From Streptomyces sp. NBC_00464 (lineage in GTDB: Bacteria > Actinomycetota > Actinomycetes > Streptomycetales > Streptomycetaceae), in the NCBI RefSeq assembly GCF_036013915.1, contig NZ_CP107899.1, positions 4,154,001 to 4,218,000 of the forward strand: DNA of 64,000 nucleotides, given 5' to 3'. Below the pieces are notes generated by a model. The model was not told where the DNA came from. It saw only the letters and a list, made by a program, of their open reading frames with translations, and searched no databases. Positions 26,220 through 34,687 of this stretch are shown one piece after another. The stretch's first letter is position 1. Every line of letters begins with the position of its first letter. Position numbers and translations under genes: made by a program.

Positions 26220-26420
26220 GGCCTCTCGCTTGGATCGTGCCAGGCTCGCAGTGCCCGGGATCCGGCCTGACCCAAACGAAGGACACCAGGTTGACCGTTG
26301 CGTCGACTGTTGAGCCGACCGCTATGCCGACAGCTATGCCGGCTGTTGGGTCGTCGGTCGTCGGGTCGTCGGGCCGACTGGGGCAGTGTCCCCTCGACTC
26401 ATCCCGGAGCGGTCAATGCT

Positions 26421-26458
26421 CAGGGCCTGTCCGGCAGATCGAGACAGGACAGGCCCTG
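26421..26458. terminator. bidirectional terminator hairpin
   Basis: Twelve perfect pairs (26421-26432 with 26447-26458) between the convergent deacetylase gene and the CooC-like gene, 11 nt from the stop of the latter. Confidence 0.8.
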
Positions 26459-26469
26459 GCGGCGGACGC

Positions 26470-27471
26470 TCAGGCGGGCTGGGCGGCCCCGGCTCGCGCG
26501 TACCGCTCGTCGAGTACGAAGGCGGGGTCGATCTGGGCAGCCAGGTCGGCTCCCGTCTTCGCGTTGCCCCAGCTCTCCGCGTTCTTCAGATGGAAGTGCA
26601 CCATCTGCCGCGTGTAGCGCTCCCAGTCCCGCTGTCCGTACGAGTCCTCCGCGGCGTTCTGAAGGAACTGGAGCGCCATCCGGTTGTCCGCCTCCAGCAG
26701 CTCGAAGCGGGCAGGGCGTCCCTTCTCCATGGCCCGCACCCAGTCGGAGTGTCCGATGGTGACCAGCAGATCGTCACCGACCTCGGCGCGCAGGAAGTCG
26801 AGGTCGTCCTCCCCTTGCACCTTGTTGCCGACAACCTTCAGCGCCACGCCGAAGTCCTGTGCGTACTCCTTGTACTGGCGGTAGACGGAGACGCCCTTGC
26901 GGGTTGGCTCGGCGACCAGAAACGTCATGTCGAAACGGGTGAACATGCCGGAGGCGAAGGAGTCCGAACCGGCGGTCATGTCGACCACGACGTACTCCTC
27001 GGGGCCGTCGACGAGGTGGTTGAGGCAGAGCTCGACCGCGCCGACCTTGGAGTGGTAGCAGGCCACCCCCAGATCGGATTCGGTGAACGGCCCCGTGACC
27101 ATCAGCCGGATATCCCCGTCGTCGAGCCCGACTGTGCGGGCGCAGGCGTCGTAGACGGGGTTGTCCTCGCACACCCGTAGTAGCCGAGAGCCCTCGCCCG
27201 GCGGCGTTGTCTTGATCATCGTCTCGGCCGAAGCGATGCGAGGATTGCTGCCCCGCAGATACTCCTTGATCAGTGGCAGCTGCGCCCCCATGGCGGGCAG
27301 GGATGCTGCGTCCTTCTCGTCGAGGCCGAGTGCGGCCCCGAGATGCTGGTTGATGTCGGCGTCCACCGCGACGACGTGAGCTTCATTGGCGGCAAGGTGG
27401 CGGATGAAGAGCGAGGACAGCGTGGTCTTGCCGCTGCCGCCCTTCCCTACGAAAGCGATCTTCATGTTCAC
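26470..27471 (-). CDS. CooC/MinD-like P-loop ATPase
   Basis: 333 aa (MNMKIAFVGKGGSGKTT). The deviant Walker A GKGGSGKTT, the VDADINQHLG segment, and VVDMTAGSDSF place it in the SIMIBI class close to CooC, the nickel-insertion ATPase. No CxC metal motif is visible in the first 100 residues, so a metal-loading role is not supported. The residues CEDNPVYDACARTVG include two cysteines that could be of interest. It is divergent from the Fic-like gene with only 96 nt between starts. Streptomyces genomes carry it in this place; the function is not known to me. Confidence 0.8.
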   Translation of the reverse strand: MNMKIAFVGKGGSGKTTLSSLFIRHLAANEAHVVAVDADINQHLGAALGLDEKDAASLPAMGAQLPLIKEYLRGSNPRIASAETMIKTTPPGEGSRLLRVCEDNPVYDACARTVGLDDGDIRLMVTGPFTESDLGVACYHSKVGAVELCLNHLVDGPEEYVVVDMTAGSDSFASGMFTRFDMTFLVAEPTRKGVSVYRQYKEYAQDFGVALKVVGNKVQGEDDLDFLRAEVGDDLLVTIGHSDWVRAMEKGRPARFELLEADNRMALQFLQNAAEDSYGQRDWERYTRQMVHFHLKNAESWGNAKTGADLAAQIDPAFVLDERYARAGAAQPA

Positions 27472-27553
27472 CTAGGGTAGTCGCATGATTGCGTTCCGCT
27501 GCCGAAGTTCGTGAAGAATGCCACTCGGGACCGGCAGGTGTGCAAGTGGCGCG

Positions 27554-27559
27554 TAGCCT
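27554..27559 (+). promoter_or_regulatory. -10-like TAGCCT before Fic-like gene
   Basis: TAGCCT ends 8 nt before the ATG at 27568 and no ribosome binding site separates them. Slightly longer spacing than at the other leaderless-type starts. Confidence 0.35.
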
Positions 27560-27567
27560 CGCTACTT

Positions 27568-28392
27568 ATGAGTACGACTTCCTCGGACCCGCTCGCCGCC
27601 CTGGGCGCCCTGCCAGGTGTGCCAGATGCGGTGGACTCCGTACGCAAGGCCGTCGACCGGGTCTATGGACACCGCGTCATGCGACGTCGCAGTAATGAGG
27701 TGACCGCCGAGGCGGCCCTCCGGGGTGCCCGCGGGTCGGCTGCGCTCTCCGGTGCTGACTGGAATCTTGAGGAGGTCCGCCGCCGCACCGACTTCAGCGG
27801 TGACGGTGAGGCGCACGTGATCGGGGCGGCGCTGCGATTGACGGCCGAGGCGGGTCAACTGCTCTCCATCTGGCGCCAGTCGCCCCTGCGAGTCCTCGCG
27901 CGACTTCACCTGGTGGCCGCCGGCGGCGCGGCACCCGAGGACGCGGTCGGACGGCCCCGGCTGGCGGGCGAGCCGGTGGACGAGCCGCTGATCGAGGCGC
28001 CCCTGCCGGACGCCGATGAGGTCGCGGGGCGACTTGAGGGGCTCAGTGGGCTCATTCTTTCGGGGAGTGCCGCTCCTGCCCTGGTGACGGCTGCCATCGT
28101 GCACGGCGAGTTGCTGGCTCTGCGCCCCTTCGGTTCGTACAACGGCCTGGTTGCGCGCACCGCTGAACGGATCGTGCTGATCGGAAGCGGGCTCGACCCC
28201 AAGTCGATTTGCCCGGCCGAGGTCGGCCATGCCGAACAGGGGCGGGCTGCTTACGTCGCTGCCTTTGAGGCGTATCTGTCGGGGACGCCGGATGGGATGG
28301 CCGCCTGGATCGCGCACTGCGGGCGGGCGGCGGAACTGGGCGTCAGGGAGTCGACGGCGGTATGTGAGGCGCTTCAGCGCGGAGCGGCGTAG
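27568..28392 (+). CDS. Fic-fold protein with degenerate active site
   Basis: 274 aa from the ATG at 27568. The C-terminal half follows the Fic core: a helix AAIVHGELLAL, then RPFGSYNGLVARTAER in place of HPFxxGNGRxxR, then VLIGSGLDP and a terminal helix EAYLSGTPDGMAAWIAHC. The catalytic His is Arg, and the acidic metal residue and GNGR loop are altered, while Asn, Gly and the last Arg remain. AMP transfer is therefore unlikely; binding or scaffolding is more plausible. The residues before (about 1-130) are mostly helical and of unknown role. A longer GTG start at 27511 is possible. A hairpin at 28513 follows. Confidence 0.72.
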   Translation: MSTTSSDPLAALGALPGVPDAVDSVRKAVDRVYGHRVMRRRSNEVTAEAALRGARGSAALSGADWNLEEVRRRTDFSGDGEAHVIGAALRLTAEAGQLLSIWRQSPLRVLARLHLVAAGGAAPEDAVGRPRLAGEPVDEPLIEAPLPDADEVAGRLEGLSGLILSGSAAPALVTAAIVHGELLALRPFGSYNGLVARTAERIVLIGSGLDPKSICPAEVGHAEQGRAAYVAAFEAYLSGTPDGMAAWIAHCGRAAELGVRESTAVCEALQRGAA

Positions 28393-28512
28393 GGGCGGCG
28401 ACGTAGAGGCGTAACGGGTGGCTTGCCGGGGGTCGGCCTCCTGCTGGATCCCGTCGGCTTCGTCCGCTCGGCCGACCGGTGCGGGTTGCTTTTGCGTCCG
28501 GTGGCAAGGGTT

Positions 28513-28540
28513 GCGGCGGTACCGTCCTCGGTACCGCCGC
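28513..28540 (+). terminator. terminator hairpin after Fic-like gene
   Basis: A perfect 12-bp stem, 28513-28524 with 28529-28540, loop TCCT, about 120 nt after the stop codon. Confidence 0.7.
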
Positions 28541-28958
28541 TGGCACGTCCGCCCAGTTACCAAGCGTCCTCGATATATGCCCATCAGGTCGGGTGCTTTG
28601 CCCGTTCCTGGTGCGGCTGGCCCGTAATCGACGGGTCGACGTCGCGTGGGTGCCCGGCTTTCATGCGCGGTCCGTGGGGCCTTTTCTGCGTTACAGGTCA
28701 TCCTCTCGGATGTCCTTGGTCTCGCGGGCCGTTGAGTCCTTTGTACTCCAGGGGCCGGTCGAGCGGAAGTGCTGGCCGGACTTCTTTACTTTTAGGTTCA
28801 ATTACGGACGAATCGGTTCAAACGGGAAAGGGTGCGGTGGGGGTGTGGGGATGGGCTCGGCACCGGTGGGTGCGGTGCGCGGTGCCCGGCTCTTCCTCGG
28901 TGAGGGCCGGGGTGTGGCCTCCGCGCAGGTCGGCGAATTCGGCGGCCCCTGTGTGGGG

Positions 28959-28993
28959 CCCAGTCACGACGAGCCCAGTCACGACGAGCCCAG
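28959..28993. repeat. 15-bp tandem repeat CCCAGTCACGACGAG
   Basis: Two perfect copies (28959-28973 and 28974-28988) and the start of a third, diverged copy that runs into the stop codon of the HAD gene at 28994. Confidence 0.7.
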
Positions 28994-29833
28994 TTACGCC
29001 GACGTCATGGAGGCGCGACGGCGGGCGGTGTACCAGACGAGTCCGGCTGTGAGGGCTGCGGCTCCCACGGCCGCAGCGGCCATGAGTGCCGGCCGCGGTG
29101 GCATCGAGAGTGCGGGCAGGCGTTGCTTGAGTCGGACCGGTCGGTTGAAGACGAGAATCGGCCATTCACGCAGAGTCGCCTCGCGTCGCAGTGCGCGGTC
29201 CGGGTTGACCGCGTGCGGATGGCCGACGGATTCCAGCATCGGCACATCGGTGGCTGAATCGCTGTATGCGTAGCAGCGGGTGAGGTCGTAGCCCTCGGAC
29301 ACGGCAAGAGCCCTGATGGCCTCGGCCTTCGTCGGTCCGTAGGCGTAGTACTCCACCTCTCCGGTGAAGCATCCGTCATCGCCGACGACCATTCGGGTGG
29401 CGACGACGCGGTCGGCGCCCAACAGCTCACCGATCGGTTCCACGACTTCGGCGCCCGAGGTCGACACGATCACCACATCGCGGCCGGCGGTGTGATGCTC
29501 CTCGATGAGTGTCGCGGCTTCGTCGTAGATGATCGGGTCGATCAGGTCATGCAGGGTCTCGGCGACGATTTCCTTCACCTGCTGCACGTTCCAGCCCTTG
29601 CAGAGCGATGAGAGATATTCACGCATCCGCTCCATCTGGTCGTGATCTGCGCCCCCGGCAAGGAACACGAACTGTGCGTACGCGGTGCGCAGTACGGCTC
29701 GGCGGTTGATCAGTCCGCCTTGGTAGAAGGACTTGCTGAAGGTCAGCGTCGATGACTTCGCAATGACCGTCTTGTCCAGGTCAAAGAAGGCGGCCGTGCG
29801 CGGCAAGAAGCGGTTTTCCACAAGGCAGAGCAT
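28994..29833 (-). CDS. HAD-IB family hydrolase (SerB-like) with C-terminal membrane helix
   Basis: 279 aa. HAD motif I is AAFFDLDKTV (catalytic DxD), motif II VIVSTSG, motif III lysine in GPTKAEAI, and motif IV YSDSATDVPMLE. This is the HAD-IB set of phosphoserine-phosphatase-like enzymes. The C-terminal 45 residues hold a hydrophobic Ala-rich helix and an Arg-rich end (WYTARRRASMTSA), suggesting membrane attachment from the inside. It corresponds to Rv3661, which is also divergent from ssd with the 6C RNA in between. Substrate unknown. Confidence 0.9.
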   Translation of the reverse strand: MLCLVENRFLPRTAAFFDLDKTVIAKSSTLTFSKSFYQGGLINRRAVLRTAYAQFVFLAGGADHDQMERMREYLSSLCKGWNVQQVKEIVAETLHDLIDPIIYDEAATLIEEHHTAGRDVVIVSTSGAEVVEPIGELLGADRVVATRMVVGDDGCFTGEVEYYAYGPTKAEAIRALAVSEGYDLTRCYAYSDSATDVPMLESVGHPHAVNPDRALRREATLREWPILVFNRPVRLKQRLPALSMPPRPALMAAAAVGAAALTAGLVWYTARRRASMTSA

Positions 29834-29924
29834 AGGGGCCCACCATTCGGCGTAAACCCCGGCGCGTGGGTTTGCCTGAGAAGGCTCTCGGGTACACCAT
29901 GGAAGTCACGGATCGTTCGCGACC

Positions 29925-30006
29925 GTGCTAACCCGGTCCGACTCCTCCCCCCCCGAGTCGGCCGTGGGGACGACCCCCGCTCTCCCCCCCGGCGGGGGTC
30001 GTCGCA
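29925..30006 (+). ncRNA. 6C RNA (actinobacterial small RNA with two C-rich loops)
   Basis: Two consecutive hairpins have loops dominated by cytosines. The first is stem CCGACTC/GAGTCGG (29938-29944 with 29955-29961), whose loop holds a run of eight C. The second is a 12-bp stem (29969-29980 with 29992-30003), whose loop holds a run of seven C. Two stem-loops, each with at least six C, define the 6C RNA class of actinobacteria. The position, between the HAD-IB gene and ssd, with the C-runs on the strand that reads toward ssd, is that of the mycobacterial 6C RNA (between Rv3661 and Rv3660c). The second hairpin may double as terminator. Exact ends are estimated. The loops could pair with GGAG-type ribosome binding sites. 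Confidence 0.85.
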
Positions 30007-30331
30007 TGTCCGGACGCGGTTCTGTCGCGGAATCAAGCATTTCTCCTCCTTCTCGGCCGTGATGGCCCGCCGCTGTGTCCGACTCTCACCAGCATGCATC
30101 GTCACGTTGCGTGATGGAAGGTGTGCTCTCGGAAGTCACCGGTGTGAGCGGCGGAGTTATTCACAACGGTGGAGTTGTCCACAGTTCTTGAGCAAGATCC
30201 ACGCGATTTCCGGAAGCACTGCACCGTGATTCCACCCGTGAAGTCCACGGGTTCCGGAATCACCGTTTCTCGGAACGCGCCGAGAACGCCGCGAACCGCG
30301 GTGAAGGTGAGTGAAGAAGGGGGCGGAGATC

Positions 30332-31462
30332 GTGGCTGAATCCAGCGCACGGGATCGTCTGCCGGCCGCCGAGGCGCGGCAGGGCGGACCGCTGATCGTG
30401 ACCGAGGATGTGGAACTGCTCGACGATCTGCTGAGGCTGTGCGCAGCCGCTGGGGCGGAGCCCGAGGTTCATCACACGCTGCCCGACCGTAGAGGGGGAT
30501 GGGAGCAGGCGCCCATGGTTCTCGTGGGCGACGACGCGGCGGCGCGATGCCGCGGAGCGGCACGCAGGCGTGGCGTGATGCTCGTGGGACGCGACCAGGA
30601 TGCCCCCGACGTGTGGCGCAGGGCGGTGGAGATCGGGGCCGAGTATGTGTTGCGTCTGCCCGATTCGGAGAACTGGCTGGTCGACCAGATCGCCAACGCG
30701 GCTGAGGGGTCCGGCCGGCCTGCGCTGACCGTCGGGGTGATCGGTGGCCGAGGCGGATCCGGTGCATCCACCCTGGCTTGTGCGCTGGCGGTGACGGCGG
30801 CGAGGACCGGGCGGCGGACCATGCTGATCGACGGCGATCCGCTCGGCGGCGGCATCGACGTGCTGCTCGGTGGGGAGCGGGTCGAGGGGATGAGGTGGCC
30901 TGATTTCGCCCATTCCAAGGGGCGGGTCGGTGGCGGGGCACTGGAGGAATCGTTGCCCGCGCTGCACGGGCTGCGAGTCCTCAGCTGGGGCCGTGACGAC
31001 TGGGTGGTCATTCCGCCGCAGGCCATGCGGGCGGTCCTTGGCGCTGCGCGCAGGCTCGGCGGAGTGGTGGTGGTGGATCTGCCACGCCGGATCGACGAGG
31101 CGGTGGCCGAGGCGCTGGCGCAGCTGGACCTCGGGCTTCTGGTGGTGCCCGGGGAGCTGCGGGCGGTCGCTGCGGCGAAGCGGGTGGCGTCGATGGCCGG
31201 GATGGTGTTGGAGGACCTCCGCGTGGTGGCGCGCGGACCGTACGCATCCGGGCTCGACGAACAGTGGGTGGCGCACGCCATGGGGCTTCCACTCGCTGGT
31301 GAACTCCCGTTGGAGCCGGGGCTGCTTGCCGAACAGGACATGGGTGAGCCACCCGGTGGAAGCCCCCGTGGGTCCCTGGCCAGGTTCTGTTCGGCCTTCT
31401 GGGACCGGGCACTTGCGGGCGAGACGGCACGGGGACCGGCCACCAAGGGAGGTGTGTCATGA
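30332..31462 (+). CDS. ssd: septum site-determining protein Ssd (CpaE/TadZ-like)
   Basis: 376 aa from a GTG with AGGGGG 8 nt upstream; an in-frame GTG at 30311 is the alternative. An N-terminal receiver-like domain (TEDVELLDDLLRLCAAAG...PMVLVGDD) precedes a MinD-like domain with a deviant P-loop VIGGRGGSGASTLA and the VVVDLPRR switch. The P-loop lysine before Thr is replaced (GASTL), as in CpaE/Ssd proteins, so ATPase activity may be reduced. Family members localise Tad pilus machinery to the pole or septum. It overlaps tadA by ATGA and begins the seven-gene tad operon, as Rv3660c does. Confidence 0.9.
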   Translation: MAESSARDRLPAAEARQGGPLIVTEDVELLDDLLRLCAAAGAEPEVHHTLPDRRGGWEQAPMVLVGDDAAARCRGAARRRGVMLVGRDQDAPDVWRRAVEIGAEYVLRLPDSENWLVDQIANAAEGSGRPALTVGVIGGRGGSGASTLACALAVTAARTGRRTMLIDGDPLGGGIDVLLGGERVEGMRWPDFAHSKGRVGGGALEESLPALHGLRVLSWGRDDWVVIPPQAMRAVLGAARRLGGVVVVDLPRRIDEAVAEALAQLDLGLLVVPGELRAVAAAKRVASMAGMVLEDLRVVARGPYASGLDEQWVAHAMGLPLAGELPLEPGLLAEQDMGEPPGGSPRGSLARFCSAFWDRALAGETARGPATKGGVS

Positions 31463-32607
31463 CCGAGGCCCTGCTCGACGCGGTGCGGCAGCGGCTGGCG
31501 GAGAGTGGTGTGGCGCCGACGCCGGCTGGGGTGGCGGCCGCGCTGAGGGCCCAGGGGCGGTTGCTCGGGGACATCGAAGTGCTGGGTGCGGCAGACGAGT
31601 TGCGTGGCGAGCTGATCGGGACCGGCGTGCTGGAGCCGCTGCTTGCCGATCCAGCGGTCACGGATGTGCTGGTGTCCGCACCCGACCGAGTGTGGGTGGA
31701 CCGGGGCCGCGGGCTCGAACTCACCTCGGTCGCCTTCGCAGACGCGGCGGCGGTCCGCAGGCTGGCGCAGCGGCTGGCGGCCGTTGCGGGAAGGCGCCTG
31801 GACGACGCCAGGCCTTGGGCGGACGCCCGCCTTCCGGACGGGACCCGGATGCATGCCGTGCTGCCGCCGGTCTCGGTCGGATCGACGTGCCTGTCGCTCC
31901 GGGTGGTCCGGCCCAAGGCCTTCTCGCTGCGGGAGCTCGTTGCGGCCGGGACGGTGCCGCCGGGCGGCGACCGGGTGTTGCGGGCTTTGGTGGAGGCCAG
32001 GGTCTCCTACCTCATCAGCGGAGGAACGGGAGCCGGAAAGACGACGCTCCTGTCCAGCATGCTGGGTGTGGTGGGGGAGCGGGAGCGGATCGTGCTCGCC
32101 GAGGACTCGGCCGAACTCCGGCCGGACCACCCGCACGTCGTGCGCCTCGAATCGCGCCCTGCGAATCAGGAGGGTGCCGGTCGGGTGACCCTCCGGGACC
32201 TGGTGCGGCAGGCCCTTCGTATGCGCCCCGACAGGCTGGTGGTCGGCGAGGTTCGGGGTGCCGAGGTCACCGAATTGCTGGCGGCCTTGAACACGGGTCA
32301 TGAGGGCGGCTGCGGAACGGTTCACGCCAACGCCGCCGAACACGTTCCGGCCCGGTTGGAGGCGCTGGGGACTGCTGCGGGCCTGGACCGGAAGGCACTT
32401 CACAGCCAGCTGGCGGCGGCGTTGTCGGTGGTGGTCCATCTCGTACGGGACCGGGCCGGGCGGCGAAGGATCTCCGCGGTTCAGGTGCTGGAACGCGATG
32501 GAGCCGGGCTGGTGGTGACCGTGCCCGCGCTGCGCTGGGGGGCGGCCGGATTCGAGCGGGAGCGGGGCTGGGAGCGGCTGCGGGCGTTGATCGGGGGCGA
32601 GCGGTGA
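31459..32607 (+). CDS. tadA: TadA/CpaF-type secretion ATPase
   Basis: 382 aa. The hexameric type II/IV secretion ATPase has Walker [17 protein letters not shown], the Asp box [20 protein letters not shown], Walker [14 protein letters not shown] and the His box [14 protein letters not shown], all complete. It powers assembly of the Flp pilus or a related secretion device from the cytoplasmic face. Its start overlaps the ssd stop and its stop overlaps the tadB start, both by 4 nt, showing tight translational coupling. Confidence 0.95.
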   Translation: MTEALLDAVRQRLAESGVAPTPAGVAAALRAQGRLLGDIEVLGAADELRGELIGTGVLEPLLADPAVTDVLVSAPDRVWVDRGRGLELTSVAFADAAAVRRLAQRLAAVAGRRLDDARPWADARLPDGTRMHAVLPPVSVGSTCLSLRVVRPKAFSLRELVAAGTVPPGGDRVLRALVEARVSYLISGGTGAGKTTLLSSMLGVVGERERIVLAEDSAELRPDHPHVVRLESRPANQEGAGRVTLRDLVRQALRMRPDRLVVGEVRGAEVTELLAALNTGHEGGCGTVHANAAEHVPARLEALGTAAGLDRKALHSQLAAALSVVVHLVRDRAGRRRISAVQVLERDGAGLVVTVPALRWGAAGFERERGWERLRALIGGER

Positions 32608-33485
32608 GTGGTGGTGATCCGACGGGCGTGCCGGAAGCGGCGTATGCGGCCGCGCTGTGCGCGGCAGCGGCTGCCGGGCTGGGGGCGGCCGGACGAAGTC
32701 AAGGCCGGCGGAGGGCGCGGGCTTTGTTCGGCGACGGAGTGAGGCATGCGCCTTTCCGGGAGAGCTGGGATACCGGTTTGAACCGGCTTTGCGGGTGGCT
32801 GAGGGGGCGGCGGGAGTGGTTGTGCCTGCCGGTGGCTCTGGTTCTGGCCGTCCTCGGTGGGTCCGTGCTGCCGGTGATTGCGGGGGCGGCCGCGGCTCCT
32901 GTGGTGCGGCGGTGGCTGCGGAGAAGGGAACTGCACAAGGAATGGGAGCGCCGGGCCGAGGGAGTGGTGGACCTGTGCGGCGCCGTGGTGGGCGAGCTGA
33001 GGGCCGGGCACGAGCCGGGGCAGGCACTGCTTGTCGCGGTGCACGGCACGGGCGTACTGGGTGCGGCAGGCCCCGGGGTGTCGGCCGCGGCGCGGTTCGG
33101 GGGAGATGTCCCGCGAGTGCTGGGGCAGGCGGCGTGCGAGCCGGGCCTGGAGGGGCTCGCAGGAGTGGCCGCCTGCTGGCGGGTGGCAGCGGATGGCGGT
33201 GCCGGTCTCGCGGCCGGTCTGGACCGGTTGGAGGGCGCGTTACGGGCCGAGCGGCGCCGGCGGGAGGAGCTGCGGGCCCAACTGGCCGGCGCCTGGTCGA
33301 CGGTTGTGGTGCTGGCGCTGCTGCCGGTGCTGGGCCTGGGGCTGGGAGCGGCACTCGGGGCAGATCCGCTGAGGGTGTTGCTGCACAGTCCCGCTGGACT
33401 GGTCTGTCTGGTGATGGGCGGATCCCTGGAAACGGCCGGGCTGGTCTGGGCCGCCCGGATCGTCCGTAAGGGAGAAGTCGCATGA
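32604..33485 (+). CDS. tadB: TadB, type II secretion system F-like membrane protein
   Basis: 293 aa from a GTG that overlaps tadA. There is a hydrophobic pair near residues 68-95 (LCLPVALVLAVLGGSVLPVIAGAAAAPVVRRW) and another near 230-290. Between them is the T2SSF-type cytoplasmic helical domain (VDLCGAVVGELRAGHEPGQALLVAV ... LEGLAGVAACWRVAADGGAGLAAGLDRL). It forms the inner-membrane platform for the Tad system together with TadC. Confidence 0.9.
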   Translation: MSGGDPTGVPEAAYAAALCAAAAAGLGAAGRSQGRRRARALFGDGVRHAPFRESWDTGLNRLCGWLRGRREWLCLPVALVLAVLGGSVLPVIAGAAAAPVVRRWLRRRELHKEWERRAEGVVDLCGAVVGELRAGHEPGQALLVAVHGTGVLGAAGPGVSAAARFGGDVPRVLGQAACEPGLEGLAGVAACWRVAADGGAGLAAGLDRLEGALRAERRRREELRAQLAGAWSTVVVLALLPVLGLGLGAALGADPLRVLLHSPAGLVCLVMGGSLETAGLVWAARIVRKGEVA

Positions 33486-34318
33486 GCGCCCTGGCGGCTG
33501 AAGTTGTCCACAGGGTGGGGGTAGTGGGGCTGGTGCTGGGCGCGTGTGTCCAGTCGGCTCAGGTCCTGGCGCGACGCCGTACAGGGCAGCGGGTGCGGCG
33601 GCGAGGACTGACGCTCCTCGCTGTGTCTTCCGACGCTCCGACGCCCCTTGGCGGGCGGGTCGGCCTGCGTGCCAGCCGTATGCGGTGGCCGGTCTCCGGC
33701 GCCGACGCCAAGCAGTGGGCGGCGATGCTGGGCGCTCTTCTGGCGGGCTGGATTCTGGTGGGTGGCCCCGCCGGGTGGGCGGTCGGACTGGCGGCGGCCT
33801 GCGGTACGTGGAGGTGGCAGCGCTCGCGGCTCGGGCAGGCAGCGCGAGCCGCTGCAGATATGGCGGCGAGGGCGGCGGAGACCATGCGCCGACTTCCGCT
33901 GGCGGCAGATCTGTTGGCGGCGTGCATCTCGGCAGGGGCCGGCCCGCGCGAGGCCGCCGAGGCGGTCGGCGCGTCGCTGGGAGGGCCGGTCGGTGAGCAA
34001 CTGGCGCGTACGGCGGCGGAGATCCGACTCGGCGGCGATCCCGCAGTGGCGTGGGGGAGATTCGGAGAGATACCGGGTGCTGCCGCGCTGGCGCGCTGTC
34101 TGGACCGGGCCGGGTCGACCGGCGCCCCTGCGGCGGAGCCGGTAACCAGGCTGGCCGAAGCGATGAGGGCCGAGCGTGCGAGTGCGGCGGTGGCGCGGGC
34201 GCAGCGGGCCGCGGTGCTGATCACTGCGCCTGTCGGGCTCTGCTTCCTTCCTGCCTTCCTCACCGTGGGCGTGGCGCCTGTGGTGATCGGGCTGGCGGGG
34301 GGACTGCTGCAGCCTTGA
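33482..34318 (+). CDS. tadC: TadC, type II secretion system F-like membrane protein
   Basis: 278 aa, overlapping tadB by ATGA. The T2SSF domain is seen in LPLAADLLAACISAGAGPREAAEAVGASLGGPVGEQL and the following PGAAALARCLDRAGSTGAPAAEPVTRLAEAMRAERASAAVARAQRAAV, with C-terminal membrane helices (LITAPVGLCFLPAFLTVGVAPVVIGLAGGLLQ). It is the partner platform protein of TadB. A 9-bp tandem repeat follows the stop codon and separates this gene from the pilin. Confidence 0.9.
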   Translation: MSALAAEVVHRVGVVGLVLGACVQSAQVLARRRTGQRVRRRGLTLLAVSSDAPTPLGGRVGLRASRMRWPVSGADAKQWAAMLGALLAGWILVGGPAGWAVGLAAACGTWRWQRSRLGQAARAAADMAARAAETMRRLPLAADLLAACISAGAGPREAAEAVGASLGGPVGEQLARTAAEIRLGGDPAVAWGRFGEIPGAAALARCLDRAGSTGAPAAEPVTRLAEAMRAERASAAVARAQRAAVLITAPVGLCFLPAFLTVGVAPVVIGLAGGLLQP

Positions 34319-34322
34319 TAGC

Positions 34323-34376
34323 CCAGAAGGACCAGAAGGACCAGAAGGACCAGAAGGACCAGAAGGACCAGAAGAA
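34323..34376. repeat. 9-bp tandem repeat CCAGAAGGA, 5 perfect + 1 diverged copies
   Basis: Units start at 34323, 34332, 34341, 34350 and 34359; the sixth (34368-34376) is CCAGAAGAA. The array lies between the tadC stop and the pilin gene. The unit contains AAGGA, so each copy resembles a ribosome binding site. The number of copies is likely to vary between strains. Confidence 0.9.
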
Positions 34377-34416
34377 GGCTATTTATCCCAGAAGTATGGA
34401 TTAACGGGGGTTCGGT

Positions 34417-34617
34417 GTGATGCGGAAAATGATGCGCTGGATGCGAACCGTGGCACGCAAGGTACGGGCAGACGCCGGAATGACGACGTCCGAATATGCG
34501 GTCGGAACGATTGCGGCCTGTGCGTTTGCCGCGGTGCTCTACAAGGTGGTCACCAGCCCGCCGGTCATGGCGCAATTGCAATCGCTGCTGAAGGACGCAC
34601 TTGATGCGAAATTCTGA
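34417..34617 (+). CDS. Flp-type pilin (DUF4244)
   Basis: 66 aa (GTG-ATG start; either codon possible). A basic N-terminal part (MRKMMRWMRTVARKVRADAG) is followed by MTTSEYAVGTIAACAFAAVLY, a hydrophobic helix. The Gly before M and the Glu five residues later fit the prepilin peptidase cleavage rule (G/xxxxE) and the Flp Glu-Tyr pair. The mature peptide would be about 46 aa. It is the major pilin candidate of this tad locus; no prepilin peptidase gene lies in the window, so a distant one must be used. The next gene may start 14 nt before this stop codon. Confidence 0.88.
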   Translation: MMRKMMRWMRTVARKVRADAGMTTSEYAVGTIAACAFAAVLYKVVTSPPVMAQLQSLLKDALDAKF

Positions 34618-34687
34618 TGGGGGAGCGGGGGCGGAAGGCTCAGGGGGAGGCGCCGGGCGGGAGAGACACGCCCGGGAGGGGGCGGGA

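Larger units (their letters stand above)
28393..28993. other. 600-nt gap between convergent genes
   Basis: It holds a strong hairpin at 28513-28540, and a less GC-rich patch near 28780-28820. At its right end is a short tandem repeat (28959-28993). Open frames here are Arg/Gly/Ser-rich, without recognised domains. I see no gene. Confidence 0.45.

Noticed and set aside
26298..26380. Run of TATGCCGAC / GTCGTCGG short repeats after the deacetylase gene
   Set aside because: Too degenerate and short to call a defined element; noted only as low complexity before the terminator.
30472..33483. Minus-strand frame of 1003 codons opposite ssd and the tad genes
   Set aside because: Pro/Arg/Ser-rich shadow; ssd, tadA and tadB are well supported on the plus strand.
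34323..34376. CRISPR-like array
   Set aside because: The 9-bp units are contiguous without spacers; it is a simple tandem repeat. No CRISPR array or cas gene was seen anywhere in the window.
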